A model generated the notes under the pieces. That model worked only from the letters and a program-made list of their open reading frames with translations, had not been told where the DNA came from and searched no databases. This document shows positions 25,978-34,272 of a stretch of DNA of 64,000 nt, one piece after another; position 1 is the stretch's first letter; each line of letters starts with the position of its first letter. The DNA comes from Bradyrhizobium sp. CCBAU 051011 (GTDB lineage: Bacteria; Pseudomonadota; Alphaproteobacteria; Rhizobiales; Xanthobacteraceae), in assembly GCF_009930815.1 (NCBI RefSeq), contig NZ_CP022222.1, forward strand, positions 1,096,501 through 1,160,500, in the 5' to 3' direction. The position numbers were made by a program, and so were the translations under genes.

Positions 25978-26622
25978 ATGGCCGTTACGGATTGCAATGC
26001 CTCTTCCCGCGCCTCGCGCTTGACGGCCGCATCTGTCGCGCTGCTCGCAACTGTTTTTGCTCTTCCTCTCTGCGGCTGTTCGTTCGACCTGGGCTCATGG
26101 GGATCGGACAAGGAAAAGCCGCAGGTCCTCGAACAGAAGCCGACCGGCACCATCAGCGGACAAAGCGTCAGTGATGCCCAGGGTCACGCGGCGCGCGGCC
26201 AGGCGCTCGCCAAGGCCGGCAAGACCGATGAGGCGATGGCTGAATTCGACCGCGCGCTCGCACTCGATCCCTACAACGTGCCGGCCCTGTATGGACGCGG
26301 CCTGATCTATCAGGGCGAGAAGCAGCACGAGCAGGCGATCGCGGATTTCACTGCGGCCAATGGCTTGACGCCGCAGCGGGTCGAGCCGCTGCTGGCGCGT
26401 GCCACCAGCTACCTCGCGATCGACAAGGCCAAGGAAGCCGCTTCCGATCTCGACGAGGCGGTGCAGACCGATCCCAACAGCGCGCAAGCCTGGTCGGCCC
26501 GTGGCGTCACCTATGAGCGGCTCGGCGACAAGGCCAAGGCGTTCGCATCCTATGGCCGTGCGCTCGCGCTCCGGCCCAAGGACGAGGCCGCGCGAAGCGG
26601 GCTTGCGCGCACCGGCGGTTAG
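25978..26622 (+). CDS. TPR lipoprotein
   Basis: The 214-residue protein has a lipoprotein signal peptide whose lipobox ends LPLCGC, placing the acylated Cys near residue 34. Four TPR units follow: AARGQALAKAGKTDEAMAEFDRALALDPYN, PALYGRGLIYQGEKQHEQAIADF, a weaker one, and SARGVTYERLGDKAKAFASYGRALALRP. It would be anchored in the outer or inner membrane and act as a protein-interaction adaptor. Similarity to NlpI/PilF-type lipoproteins is at the level of architecture only. No operon partners are seen. Confidence 0.82.
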   Translation: MAVTDCNASSRASRLTAASVALLATVFALPLCGCSFDLGSWGSDKEKPQVLEQKPTGTISGQSVSDAQGHAARGQALAKAGKTDEAMAEFDRALALDPYNVPALYGRGLIYQGEKQHEQAIADFTAANGLTPQRVEPLLARATSYLAIDKAKEAASDLDEAVQTDPNSAQAWSARGVTYERLGDKAKAFASYGRALALRPKDEAARSGLARTGG

Positions 26623-26638
26623 ATCTTTTCATACTGGC

Positions 26639-26704
26639 GCGTTTTCTTTGCGCGCAGGATGCGACCCCGGGTCAAGCCTGGGGGCATGCTTCGCTCGAAA
26701 ACGC
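26639..26704. repeat. Intergenic inverted-repeat element
   Basis: Outer arms GCGTTTTC (26639-26646) and GAAAACGC (26697-26704) are perfect. Between them lies a second, imperfect palindrome built around CCCCGGGTCAAGCCTGGGGG. The element fills the gap between convergent genes (stops 26622 and 26714). It resembles the short dispersed palindromic elements of rhizobial genomes and could also end both transcripts. Confidence 0.55.
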
Positions 26705-26713
26705 TATGTTGGA

Positions 26714-27751
26714 TTACCTCGGCAGCACCGAGTGGAAGATCGATTTGGCGGTCGACAGCGCGTCCTCGGCAGCCGCCGTGGCGCGCTCGCGTACGGAAGG
26801 TTCTGCGACTTCCGCACGTAGATCGAGCGGACGCGAGACGGGAATCTCGGCGGGCGGGATCGGGCGGTTCGGGTTGCCGGCGTCGGCATAAGGCGGCCGT
26901 GCCTGCGATGAAGTCTGACCCGACGAAGCCTGACCATAGGGTTCGCCGGCGGATGAGCCCGAGACCATGATCGGCGGCGGCAGCGGACGAAGCGCGGGCG
27001 CATGCGCGGTGGCAGGCGCATTCGTGACCGCCGGCGCAGCCGCGGCCTTCGGCGCCTCGGGAGCGCGGACTGTCTCGGGGCTGCGTGGCGACGTTTCGCC
27101 GTTAGCGCGCAGGCGCTCGATCGCGGCGCGCGCCAGATCGTTGGCATCGCGGCGCTCTTCCGGCGCAGCCGAAGTCTCGACAGGGGCGGCCGGCGGCGCG
27201 GGCGGGGCAGCCGCCGCAACCGGAGCCGGTGAAGAATTCACAGGCTGGATCGGCGATGGCAGCACGACCCGAATTTTTTCCTTTTCACGCGGCGCCGCAG
27301 CGTGACGGCGATCGGCGTCAGCAGGGCTTTCGGCCGATTTCACGTCGGACTTGTTCGTATCGGACTTGTTCGTATCGGATTTGGCGTCGGCTTTGGCCTC
27401 AGCCTTTTCGTCGGCCTTCTGGGCCTTCTCGACCACTGCCGGCCGTTCGGCCGCAGTCTTCTCCATGATGGCCTTCTCGGAGATTCCCCGCGCCTTGACG
27501 CCTGCGGCCGGGAGATTGCTGGCCGTGCTCTCAACCGGCTTGGCAGCATCAGACTTGGCATCATCAGACTTGGCATCGGATTTGGCTTCAGCCTTGCCGT
27601 CCCCCTTGGGGGTGGCAGGCGATACCGCGGCGGCGGGAGGAGCGTCCGCGGGCTTGCTCACGATGTAGTGGTTTACGATGTACGCCCCGATGACGGTCGC
27701 AGCCACCGAGGGGAAGATGTCCACCGCAAATTTCTTCAGATAATTCAGCAT
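26714..27751 (-). CDS. Membrane-anchored, low-complexity Ala/Lys/Pro-rich protein
   Basis: The ATG at 27751 has GGGGAG at good spacing; an in-frame GTG three codons earlier is the alternative. The 345-residue protein has one N-terminal membrane segment (FPSVAATVIGAYIVNHYIV, about 11-30). The rest is a long disordered region dominated by Ala, Lys, Asp, Ser and Pro. A triplet DNA repeat encodes SDTNKSDTNKSD near residue 130. A moderately conserved tail (ANDLARAAIERLRANGE and the C-terminal AEDALSTAKSIFHSVLP) suggests a real function. No family is recognised. Confidence 0.65.
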   Translation of the reverse strand: MLNYLKKFAVDIFPSVAATVIGAYIVNHYIVSKPADAPPAAAVSPATPKGDGKAEAKSDAKSDDAKSDAAKPVESTASNLPAAGVKARGISEKAIMEKTAAERPAVVEKAQKADEKAEAKADAKSDTNKSDTNKSDVKSAESPADADRRHAAAPREKEKIRVVLPSPIQPVNSSPAPVAAAAPPAPPAAPVETSAAPEERRDANDLARAAIERLRANGETSPRSPETVRAPEAPKAAAAPAVTNAPATAHAPALRPLPPPIMVSGSSAGEPYGQASSGQTSSQARPPYADAGNPNRPIPPAEIPVSRPLDLRAEVAEPSVRERATAAAEDALSTAKSIFHSVLPR

Positions 27752-27949
27752 TCCTGCCACTCCCCGCGGGGGTGCTCAATTGCCGGAACTTTGAGGCACA
27801 TTGAGGGATCAACTGCGACGGATCGGTGGCAATTCAGCAGTTCCTGTGCAGGTCGGGTGGAACCAGGTTGCGTCTGTCCTTCTCCCAGGCCGCAGCGCAG
27901 CATACGAAGTCCCTGCCCGGCGAAGCAGACGTGGACCCGAGGTGGCGGG

Positions 27950-28234
27950 TCAGGGCTTCAGCTCGACCTCCAGAAACACGATCTCGCTTGTCGTCTCGTT
28001 CAGCACATCGTGCTCGACGCCGGCTTTCCGGAAATAGGATTTGCCGGCCCCGAGCTGCGCCTTGGTCCGCTCGCCGTTCGGCGCGACAATGGTCATCTCG
28101 CCCGACGTCACCGGCACGATCACGTAGTCCATCTCGTGGGTGTGATGGCCGGTCGCGCTGCCCGGCGCCAGCCGCCATTCGGTAACGCGGACTTCGGTTG
28201 TATCGACCTGAACATCGGACTTGGCGGCGAGCAT
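27950..28234 (-). CDS. Cupin-domain protein
   Basis: The 94-residue single-cupin protein shows the metal motif as ATGHHTHEMDYVIVPVTSGEM (two His plus a later Glu) and the second cupin strand YFRKAGVEHDVLNET with its His. ATG at 28234 was chosen over an in-frame TTG seven codons upstream. Small cupins bind a metal and may act as dioxygenases or as sugar- or small-molecule-binding sensors. No substrate can be given. It is preceded by a Ca2+/H+ antiporter gene ending 22 bases upstream on the same strand and may be co-transcribed with it. Confidence 0.8.
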   Translation of the reverse strand: MLAAKSDVQVDTTEVRVTEWRLAPGSATGHHTHEMDYVIVPVTSGEMTIVAPNGERTKAQLGAGKSYFRKAGVEHDVLNETTSEIVFLEVELKP

Positions 28235-28255
28235 ATCGGGTTCACTCCGGGGCAA

Positions 28256-29353
28256 TTACGGCACGAATACCATGAACAGGTACACGGCAAACACCACCAT
28301 ATGCACCAGCCCGAACAGGATGTTGGTTCGGCCGGTGCCGAAGGTGAGCATGCTCAGGAAAAACGTGAGGAGCAGCAACACCATGCCCTGACTGTTGAGC
28401 CCGAGCACGAGTTCCTTGTCGAGCACATAGGTGGCCACGCCGACCGCTGGAATGGTCAGCCCGATCGTCGCCAGCGACGATCCGAGCGCAAGATTGATGC
28501 TCTTCTGCAGATCATTGTTGCGCGCAGCTGCAATGGCGGTGACCCCCTCCGGGAGCAGAATCAGGACCGCGACCAGCACGCCGGCAAACGCCGGTGGAGC
28601 GCCGATCATCGCGGTCACGACATCGACCACGAGCGAAAATTTCTTCGCCAGAAGCACCACCGCAAGCAAGGAGACAAGCAGCAGCGCGATGCTGAGCGCC
28701 AGCATCCGGTTCGACAGGGATGACGTTTCGGTGGCAGCACCGGCGCCTCCCTTGATGAAGTAATCACTATGCCGGATCGTCTGGGTATAAAGGAACACGC
28801 CGTAGAGCATGAGCGTGACCAGGTCCACAAAGCCAAGCTGCACCGACGAATAGATCGGCCCCGGTGTTGTCAGCGTATAATTGGGCATGATCAGCGTAAT
28901 CGTAGCCAGCACGAACAGCACGCTGAGATAGAGGTTCGCGCCCGAGACCTGAAAATCCTGCTCGCGGTAGCGCAGGCCGCCAATGAAGATACAGAGGCCG
29001 ACGAGGCCGTTGCACACGATCATCACCACGGCAAACACGGTGTCTCGCGCCAACGCGGGCTGCGGCTTTTCGCCGAGCATGATGGTGGCGATCAGCGCGA
29101 CTTCGATGATGGTGACCGCAAGCGTCAACAGCAGGGTGCCGTAGGGCTCGCCAATTCTCTCGGCGATCACCTCGGCATGGTGCACGGCGGCGAACACGGT
29201 GCCGAACAGGATCGACAGCAGTACCACCGCGAATACAAGACCACCAACGGACGGCGTGAAAGTGAGCCCGAGACCGGAGGCCACGGCGAACAGCAGCATC
29301 GCCAGCGCGGGGAATATCCACGCCGATTGCGGCATTCGTCCGTGTGCACTCAT
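28256..29353 (-). CDS. chaA: Calcium/proton antiporter ChaA
   Basis: The 365-residue protein matches the length of E. coli ChaA and has about eleven membrane segments. The family signatures in each half are GEPYGTLLLTLAVTIIEVALIATIML (near residue 70) and LLPEGVTAIAAARNNDLQKSINLALGSSLATIGLTIPAV (near 272), each containing the conserved acidic and GSSLAT segments of the CaCA superfamily. It would export Ca2+, Na+ or K+ against protons. The ATG at 29353 lies 4 bases past the stop of the upstream hydrolase gene, so the genes are co-transcribed. Confidence 0.87.
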   Translation of the reverse strand: MSAHGRMPQSAWIFPALAMLLFAVASGLGLTFTPSVGGLVFAVVLLSILFGTVFAAVHHAEVIAERIGEPYGTLLLTLAVTIIEVALIATIMLGEKPQPALARDTVFAVVMIVCNGLVGLCIFIGGLRYREQDFQVSGANLYLSVLFVLATITLIMPNYTLTTPGPIYSSVQLGFVDLVTLMLYGVFLYTQTIRHSDYFIKGGAGAATETSSLSNRMLALSIALLLVSLLAVVLLAKKFSLVVDVVTAMIGAPPAFAGVLVAVLILLPEGVTAIAAARNNDLQKSINLALGSSLATIGLTIPAVGVATYVLDKELVLGLNSQGMVLLLLTFFLSMLTFGTGRTNILFGLVHMVVFAVYLFMVFVP

Positions 29354-29357
29354 GCGG

Positions 29358-30212
29358 TCAAGTTCCCAACCGGTTCGGGGATGGAAGATGCAACCGTCCC
29401 TGCATCGACCCTTTCGCAAGGTTGATGAAATTCCGCGCGATTTCAATCGCGCCGAAATTGTCCAGATCGTTATGACCGCCGCGGGCGAGGCGGACGAACC
29501 GTTTCGGCTCGTTCGCCAGCGCAAACAGCCGTTCGCCAAAGACAACGGGTATCGTGGGATCGAGCGCGCCATGCATCACGAGCAGCGGAACCCGGATCCG
29601 GCCGATGCGCTGGTCGGAGTGAAACCTATCCCGCATCAATAGCCTTACCGGCGCAAACCAGAACGCCGAAGCGGCGACGTCCACGATGGACGTATAGGGC
29701 GATTCCAGGATCAGCTTTCCGACCGGCTGTTCGGCCGCCAGCGCGACGGCGACGCCGGTGCCGAGGGAAAATCCCCATGCGACGATTCTGTCCGTGCTGT
29801 ATCGCTTCGCCGTGAAGCCGTAGGCGACCGCGGCATCCTGCAGCAATCCCTGCTCGCTCGGTTGCCCGCTGGAGCCGGCGTAGCCGCGATAGGACAGCGC
29901 GACGATTCCGATCCCGTCGGCAATCAGGCCGCGAAAGCGGCCGAAGAAACCGGCGAGATAATCGCCATTGCCGTGGAAATAGAGGACGACCGGACGACCG
30001 GGCCTCGCCGGAACATGCCAGACGATGACCCTCTCACCATCAGCCGTGGCCAGGACATGTTCTTCAGCTTCGGGAAAACCCGCCGAAGCAGGTGCCGTGC
30101 GCGCGCTCGTCGGAGCGGGATACAGAACGGCGCGCTGCGCAAAGAACAGCGCAAGCAGACCAGAGACATAACCCGCCGAAACGATGATCAGCAGCCATTT
30201 CAGCGCGGTCAT
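29358..30212 (-). CDS. Membrane-anchored alpha/beta hydrolase
   Basis: The 284-residue protein has an N-terminal membrane anchor (about 6-28) and a serine-hydrolase domain of the Bem46/ABHD13 type. The oxyanion strand is YFHGNGDYLAGF near residue 78. The nucleophile elbow is GFSLGTG with Ser near 148. The acid is in MHGALDPTIP near 215 and the base is His in RGGHNDLDNFG near 246. It is the first gene of a short operon with chaA and the cupin gene downstream. Its substrate is unknown. Confidence 0.85.
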   Translation of the reverse strand: MTALKWLLIIVSAGYVSGLLALFFAQRAVLYPAPTSARTAPASAGFPEAEEHVLATADGERVIVWHVPARPGRPVVLYFHGNGDYLAGFFGRFRGLIADGIGIVALSYRGYAGSSGQPSEQGLLQDAAVAYGFTAKRYSTDRIVAWGFSLGTGVAVALAAEQPVGKLILESPYTSIVDVAASAFWFAPVRLLMRDRFHSDQRIGRIRVPLLVMHGALDPTIPVVFGERLFALANEPKRFVRLARGGHNDLDNFGAIEIARNFINLAKGSMQGRLHLPSPNRLGT

Positions 30213-30230
30213 GAATTTCCTTCGATCGCG

Positions 30231-31628
30231 TCACATCCCCTTGACGATATTCTCGGTGACCTTCTTGGCGTCACCAAGGAGCATCATGGTGTTGTCGCGA
30301 TAGAACAGCGGATTGTCGATGCCGGCATAACCCGACGCCAGCGAGCGCTTGATGAACATCACGGTGCCGGCCTTCCAGACCTGCAGCACCGGCATGCCGT
30401 AGATCGGCGAGGTCTTGTCTTCTTCCGCGGCCGGATTGGTGACGTCGTTGGCGCCGATCACGAAGGCGATGTCGGCCTGGGCGAATTCGGAGTTGATGTC
30501 CTCGAGCTCGAACACCTCGTCATAGGGCACGTTGGCTTCCGCCAGCAGCACGTTCATGTGGCCGGGCATGCGGCCCGCGACCGGGTGAATCGCGTACTTC
30601 ACCTCGACGCCTTCCTTCTTCAAGAGGTCGGCCATTTCGCGCAGCGCGTGCTGCGCCTGCGCCACCGCCATGCCATAGCCGGGCACGATGATGACCTTCG
30701 ATGCGTTCTTCATGATGAAGGCGGCGTCATCGGCCGAGCCGAGCTTTGCCGGCTTCTGTTCGCCGGAGCCGCCGCCCGCGGCCGCGGTCTCGCCGCCGAA
30801 GCCGCCTAGGATGACCGAGATGAACGAGCGGTTCATCGCGTGGCACATGATGTAGGACAGGATCGCGCCCGAGGAGCCGACCAGCGCGCCGGTGATGATC
30901 AGCGCGGAATTGCCGAGTGTAAAGCCGATGCCGGCCGCGGCCCATCCCGAATAGGAGTTCAGCATCGAGATCACGACCGGCATGTCGGCGCCGCCGATCG
31001 GAATGATCATGAGCACGCCGAGCACCAGCGCGATGATGGTGATCAGCCAGAAGTCGATCGCGCTGCCGGACCGCACCAGGCCGAAAATGAAGAATACCAG
31101 CGCAAGCGCCAGCGCAATGTTGATGATGTGGCGGCCGGGCAGGATGATCGGCGCACCGCTCATGCGCGCGGAAAGCTTCAGGAACGCGATCACCGAGCCG
31201 GTGAAGGTCAGCGCGCCGATCGCAACACCAAGCGACATCTCGACCAGGCTCGAGGCGTGGATGGCGCCGGGCTTGCCGATGTCGAAGGCCTCGGGCGCGT
31301 AGAAGGCGCCGGCGGCGACCAGGACCGCGGCCATACCGACCAGCGAGTGGAAAGCGGCGACCAGCTCAGGCATCGACGTCATCGGCACCTTGCGCGCGAT
31401 GACGGCACCGATCGCGCCGCCGATGGCGATGCCCAGGATCACAAGCACCCAGGCGACGCCGTCCGCCGGCGGATGGCTTGCGAGCGTCGTGCCGATCGCG
31501 ATCGCCATGCCGATCATGCCGAACAGGTTGCCCTGGCGTGACGTCGCGGGACTGGACAGTCCGCGCAGCGACAGGATGAAGAGCACCCCCGCCACGAGAT
31601 ACAGCAATGCAGCCAGATTGGCGTTCAT
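30231..31628 (-). CDS. pntB: NAD(P) transhydrogenase beta subunit PntB
   Basis: The 465-residue protein has nine or so membrane helices in the first half and the NADP(H)-binding domain III in the second. Diagnostic stretches are VIVPGYGMAVAQAQHALREMADLL, the turn KYAIHPVAGRMPGHMNVLLAEA, and ENIVKGM at the end. PntB uses the proton-motive force to drive hydride transfer from NADH to NADP+. It is the last of three genes (pntAA, pntAB, pntB), read on the minus strand. Confidence 0.95.
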   Translation of the reverse strand: MNANLAALLYLVAGVLFILSLRGLSSPATSRQGNLFGMIGMAIAIGTTLASHPPADGVAWVLVILGIAIGGAIGAVIARKVPMTSMPELVAAFHSLVGMAAVLVAAGAFYAPEAFDIGKPGAIHASSLVEMSLGVAIGALTFTGSVIAFLKLSARMSGAPIILPGRHIINIALALALVFFIFGLVRSGSAIDFWLITIIALVLGVLMIIPIGGADMPVVISMLNSYSGWAAAGIGFTLGNSALIITGALVGSSGAILSYIMCHAMNRSFISVILGGFGGETAAAGGGSGEQKPAKLGSADDAAFIMKNASKVIIVPGYGMAVAQAQHALREMADLLKKEGVEVKYAIHPVAGRMPGHMNVLLAEANVPYDEVFELEDINSEFAQADIAFVIGANDVTNPAAEEDKTSPIYGMPVLQVWKAGTVMFIKRSLASGYAGIDNPLFYRDNTMMLLGDAKKVTENIVKGM

Positions 31629-31693
31629 CTCAGGTCCCCATTGTCTTCGTCACCGCGAGGTGCACGCCGCTCGCTCGTCGTTTCACTCGATCT

Positions 31694-32011
31694 TCACTTG
31701 GCTTTCTTCTTGTACATCGCCAGCATGCGCTGGGTGACAAGGAAGCCGCCGAAGATATTCACGCAGGCAAAGATCAGCGCGACGAAGCCGAAGCCGCGCG
31801 CCCAGCCGCTGCCGCTCGAGATCATCGGCACGCCGACCGCTAGCAGCGCGCCGACCACGATCACCGAGGAGATCGCGTTCGTCACCGACATCAGCGGCGT
31901 ATGCAGCGCCGGGGTCACCGACCAGACCACGAAATAGCCGACGAAGACGGCGAGGACGAAAATCGACAGCCGGAATACGAAGGGATCGACTACTTGAGCG
32001 ACGTGCTCCAT
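31694..32011 (-). CDS. pntAB: NAD(P) transhydrogenase alpha-2 subunit PntAB (membrane part)
   Basis: The 105-residue protein has three to four hydrophobic segments and the family stretch [32 protein letters not shown]. It corresponds to the C-terminal membrane part of the single-chain E. coli PntA, here encoded by a separate gene. It forms part of the proton channel with PntB. The gap to pntAA is 11 bases and to pntB 65 bases, consistent with one operon. Confidence 0.93.
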   Translation of the reverse strand: MEHVAQVVDPFVFRLSIFVLAVFVGYFVVWSVTPALHTPLMSVTNAISSVIVVGALLAVGVPMISSGSGWARGFGFVALIFACVNIFGGFLVTQRMLAMYKKKAK

Positions 32012-32022
32012 GGCTTCTCTCC

Positions 32023-33150
32023 TCAGGCTTTCGGCTGGAAGTTCGGATGGACGACGGCGCCGTCCTTGGTCAACGCAGTGGCTTTCACCAGCTCGTCGTC
32101 CCAGTTGACCGCGAGTGCCTTGTTCGGCTTATCGACCATCGTCTCGATGAACGAGAACAGGTTGCGGGCATAAAGGCTGGAGGCCGACTGCGCGACACGG
32201 CCGGCGACGTTGGTGTAGCCAACGATCTTGATGCCATCGACATCGACGACCTCGCCGGCCTTGGCCCCCTCGACATTGCCGCCGCGCTCGACGGCAAGGT
32301 CGACCAGCACCGAGCCCGGCTTCATCGATTTCACCATGTCAGTGCTGACGAGCTTTGGCGCCGGGCGGCCAGGGATCAGGGCCGTCGTGATGACGATGTC
32401 CTGTTTCTTGACGTGCTCGGCGGTCAGTGCGGCCTGCTTGGCCTGATACTCTTTCGACATTTCCTTGGCGTAGCCGCCGGCGGTCTGGGCGTTCTTGAAC
32501 TCCTCGTCCTCGACCGCGAGGAACTTGGCGCCGAGCGACTCGACCTGCTCTTTCGTCGCCGGCCGCACGTCGGTCGCGGTGACGACGGCGCCGAGCCGGC
32601 GTGCGGTCGCAATCGCCTGCAGGCCGGCGACGCCAACGCCCATCACGAACACTTTCGCCGCCGGAACGGTGCCGGCCGCGGTCATCATCATCGGGAACGC
32701 ACGGCCAAAGGACTCGGCCGCCTCGATCACCGCGCGATAGCCGGCGAGGTTCGCTTGGCTGGACAACACGTCCATGACTTGTGCGCGCGTAATGCGAGGC
32801 ATCAATTCCATCGCAAATGCCGCGACGCCGGCATCCGCGATCGTCTTCAACGCCGCTTCATTGCCGTAAGGGTCCATGATGGCGATGACCAGCGCGCCGC
32901 GCTTGTATTGCGAAAGCTCGGAGGCTTCCGGCCGCTTCACCTTGATGATGATGTCGGCGTCCTTCAGCGCGTCCGCGCTGACGGTGGCTCCAACAGCGGT
33001 GAATTCGGAATCCGGCAGGCCCGATTTGATGCCCGCGCCCGGCTCGATCGCGACCTCGGCGCCGAGCGCCTTGAACTTCTTCACGGTATCAGGGGAAGCG
33101 GCAACCCGCGGTTCGGACGGATCGATTTCCTTGGCAACGGCAATCTTCAT
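32023..33150 (-). CDS. pntAA: NAD(P) transhydrogenase alpha-1 subunit PntAA (NAD-binding)
   Basis: The 375-residue soluble protein carries the NAD(H)-binding domain I. The fold is AlaDH/PNT: the N-terminal substrate-like part starts [40 protein letters not shown], and the Rossmann segment [42 protein letters not shown] lies near residue 170. It opens the pnt operon, with pntAB starting 11 bases downstream. The upstream region (33151-33285) contains the gene end of a small oxidase subunit, so the promoter may be shared with it. Confidence 0.95.
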   Translation of the reverse strand: MKIAVAKEIDPSEPRVAASPDTVKKFKALGAEVAIEPGAGIKSGLPDSEFTAVGATVSADALKDADIIIKVKRPEASELSQYKRGALVIAIMDPYGNEAALKTIADAGVAAFAMELMPRITRAQVMDVLSSQANLAGYRAVIEAAESFGRAFPMMMTAAGTVPAAKVFVMGVGVAGLQAIATARRLGAVVTATDVRPATKEQVESLGAKFLAVEDEEFKNAQTAGGYAKEMSKEYQAKQAALTAEHVKKQDIVITTALIPGRPAPKLVSTDMVKSMKPGSVLVDLAVERGGNVEGAKAGEVVDVDGIKIVGYTNVAGRVAQSASSLYARNLFSFIETMVDKPNKALAVNWDDELVKATALTKDGAVVHPNFQPKA

Positions 33151-33285
33151 GAGGCCTCCCCCGCTGCGCGGCAGGCGCGCGCAAGCAAACTAGCGTCTTT
33201 TTCGCTTAGTTGGATACCGGTTTCGCAACCGGCATGCGTGCAATTTTTTTCACCGCCGGCGTGGGCGGGTGCAGGCAGCGACGCG

Positions 33286-33438
33286 TCAGGTCAGGAAGTA
33301 GCCCATCAGGGCGACGATGATCACGACGGCGGCGGTGCCGTATTTGACCAGCATGATGAAACCTTCATAGGTCTGCTCATGGGCCACATAGTCGTTGCCG
33401 TCAGCGGTCGTGTAGGCCACTTCGTTATGGTCTGCCAT
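33286..33438 (-). CDS. aa3-type cytochrome c oxidase subunit IV-like small membrane protein
   Basis: This 50-residue gene starts MADHNEVAYTTADGNDYVAHEQTYEGF, a conserved N-terminal tail ending with a membrane segment that reaches to YFLT. The single helix and the YVAHEQTYEGF pattern match the bacterial cytochrome aa3 subunit IV family. It would stabilise an aa3 oxidase encoded elsewhere. It lies 135 bases upstream of pntAA on the same strand, and the pair may be read together. It is easily missed because of its length. Confidence 0.85.
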   Translation of the reverse strand: MADHNEVAYTTADGNDYVAHEQTYEGFIMLVKYGTAAVVIIVALMGYFLT

Positions 33439-33521
33439 CGGTATCCCCAGTGAAAATCCGTGTTTCTCGCGTGCAATTACCGCAAAGCGTTTGGGAGGGC
33501 AACGGCCCCCTGCCTATCGGG

Positions 33522-33908
33522 TCATTCGGAAGGCCAATTATCCCGGATCCAGCGGGTCAGGCTTTCCTCGCTGACCTCGCCCGCGGCGAGGGAGAGGATG
33601 ATGGCCGTTGCGTGTGCCGGATCAGGAGCAAAGGGTATGTCGTTGACGCGCAGGAACACCATCATGGCGTGGAACGCGATACGCTTGTTGCCGTCCACGA
33701 ATGCATGGTTACGGGCGAGACCAAAGGCATAGGCCGCAGCGAGTGCAGCCATATCCTTCTGTCCGTAATTCCATTGGTTGACCGGCCGCAAAACCGCCGA
33801 CTCGAGAAGGCCGTGATCCCGAATGCCTTCCGGACCGCCGAATATCGCCAGTTGCTCGGCATGCATGTCGATGACTTCATCGACGTCGAGCCGAATTGGC
33901 TCGCTCAT
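33522..33908 (-). CDS. doc: Death-on-curing (Doc) toxin
   Basis: The 128-residue protein is a Fic/Doc fold. The active motif is HAFVDGNKRIAFHAM near residue 68 (H-x-F-x-x-G-N-K-R), and the family N-terminus IDMHAEQLAIFGGPEGIRDHGLLESAVLRP matches Doc proteins. Doc phosphorylates elongation factor Tu and stops translation. Its ATG overlaps the antitoxin stop (ATGA), so production is coupled. The antitoxin here is MazE/AbrB-type rather than Phd. Confidence 0.92.
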   Translation of the reverse strand: MSEPIRLDVDEVIDMHAEQLAIFGGPEGIRDHGLLESAVLRPVNQWNYGQKDMAALAAAYAFGLARNHAFVDGNKRIAFHAMMVFLRVNDIPFAPDPAHATAIILSLAAGEVSEESLTRWIRDNWPSE

Positions 33909-34186
33909 TTTGCAAGCGCGGCAAACGTATCGCGATATTCGTGCATGACCTGGCGGGCGATTTCCATGGTCCGTGCGTGCTTTGGGTTGAATGGCGAAAG
34001 CCGCAGACTGCCGTCCGGTTGTTCGACCGGGTAGAACTTATCCCCCTCCTTGAGATTGAGCCGGGCAAGAAGCTCTTTCGGCAGGATCACACCAACCGAA
34101 TTGCCAATCTTCCGAATTTGAAGGGCAGTGTCCTCCAGCTTGTATTCGCGAGAGGCCTCCTCCATACCGCGAGGGGTTTTGTTCAT
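33905..34186 (-). CDS. AbrB/MazE-type antitoxin of the Doc toxin
   Basis: The 93-residue protein has a swapped-hairpin AbrB/MazE DNA-binding domain (LQIRKIGNSVGVILPKELLARLNLKEGDKFYPV, near residue 20) and a C-terminal helical tail that should bind Doc. Start 34186 was chosen because GGAG lies about 10 bases upstream and longer forms would read through the operator. The gene precedes doc with a four-base overlap, the usual antitoxin-first order. A perfect palindrome 13 bases upstream should be its operator. Confidence 0.9.
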   Translation of the reverse strand: MNKTPRGMEEASREYKLEDTALQIRKIGNSVGVILPKELLARLNLKEGDKFYPVEQPDGSLRLSPFNPKHARTMEIARQVMHEYRDTFAALAK

Positions 34187-34199
34187 GGGCGCAAGCTCC

Positions 34200-34218
34200 G
34201 TTATACAAACTGTATAAC
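34200..34218 (-). promoter_or_regulatory. Operator palindrome of the MazE-Doc operon
   Basis: GTTATACA-AAC-TGTATAAC forms a perfect 8-3-8 inverted repeat immediately upstream of the antitoxin gene. It lies in an AT-rich patch that could include the promoter. Autorepression by the antitoxin-toxin complex is the usual regulation of such modules. Confidence 0.75.
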
Positions 34219-34272
34219 ACGCCTCAGGCCACCTGTTCAACAAATGTTTTACGGCCTCTAGCGCGGCGCCCC

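Noticed and set aside
33215..33250. Hairpin CCGGTT-TCGC-AACCGG followed by a T-run
   Set aside because: The T-run lies on the plus strand where no gene ends, and on the minus strand, the direction of transcription, it is an A-run; so it is not a terminator for the neighbouring genes.
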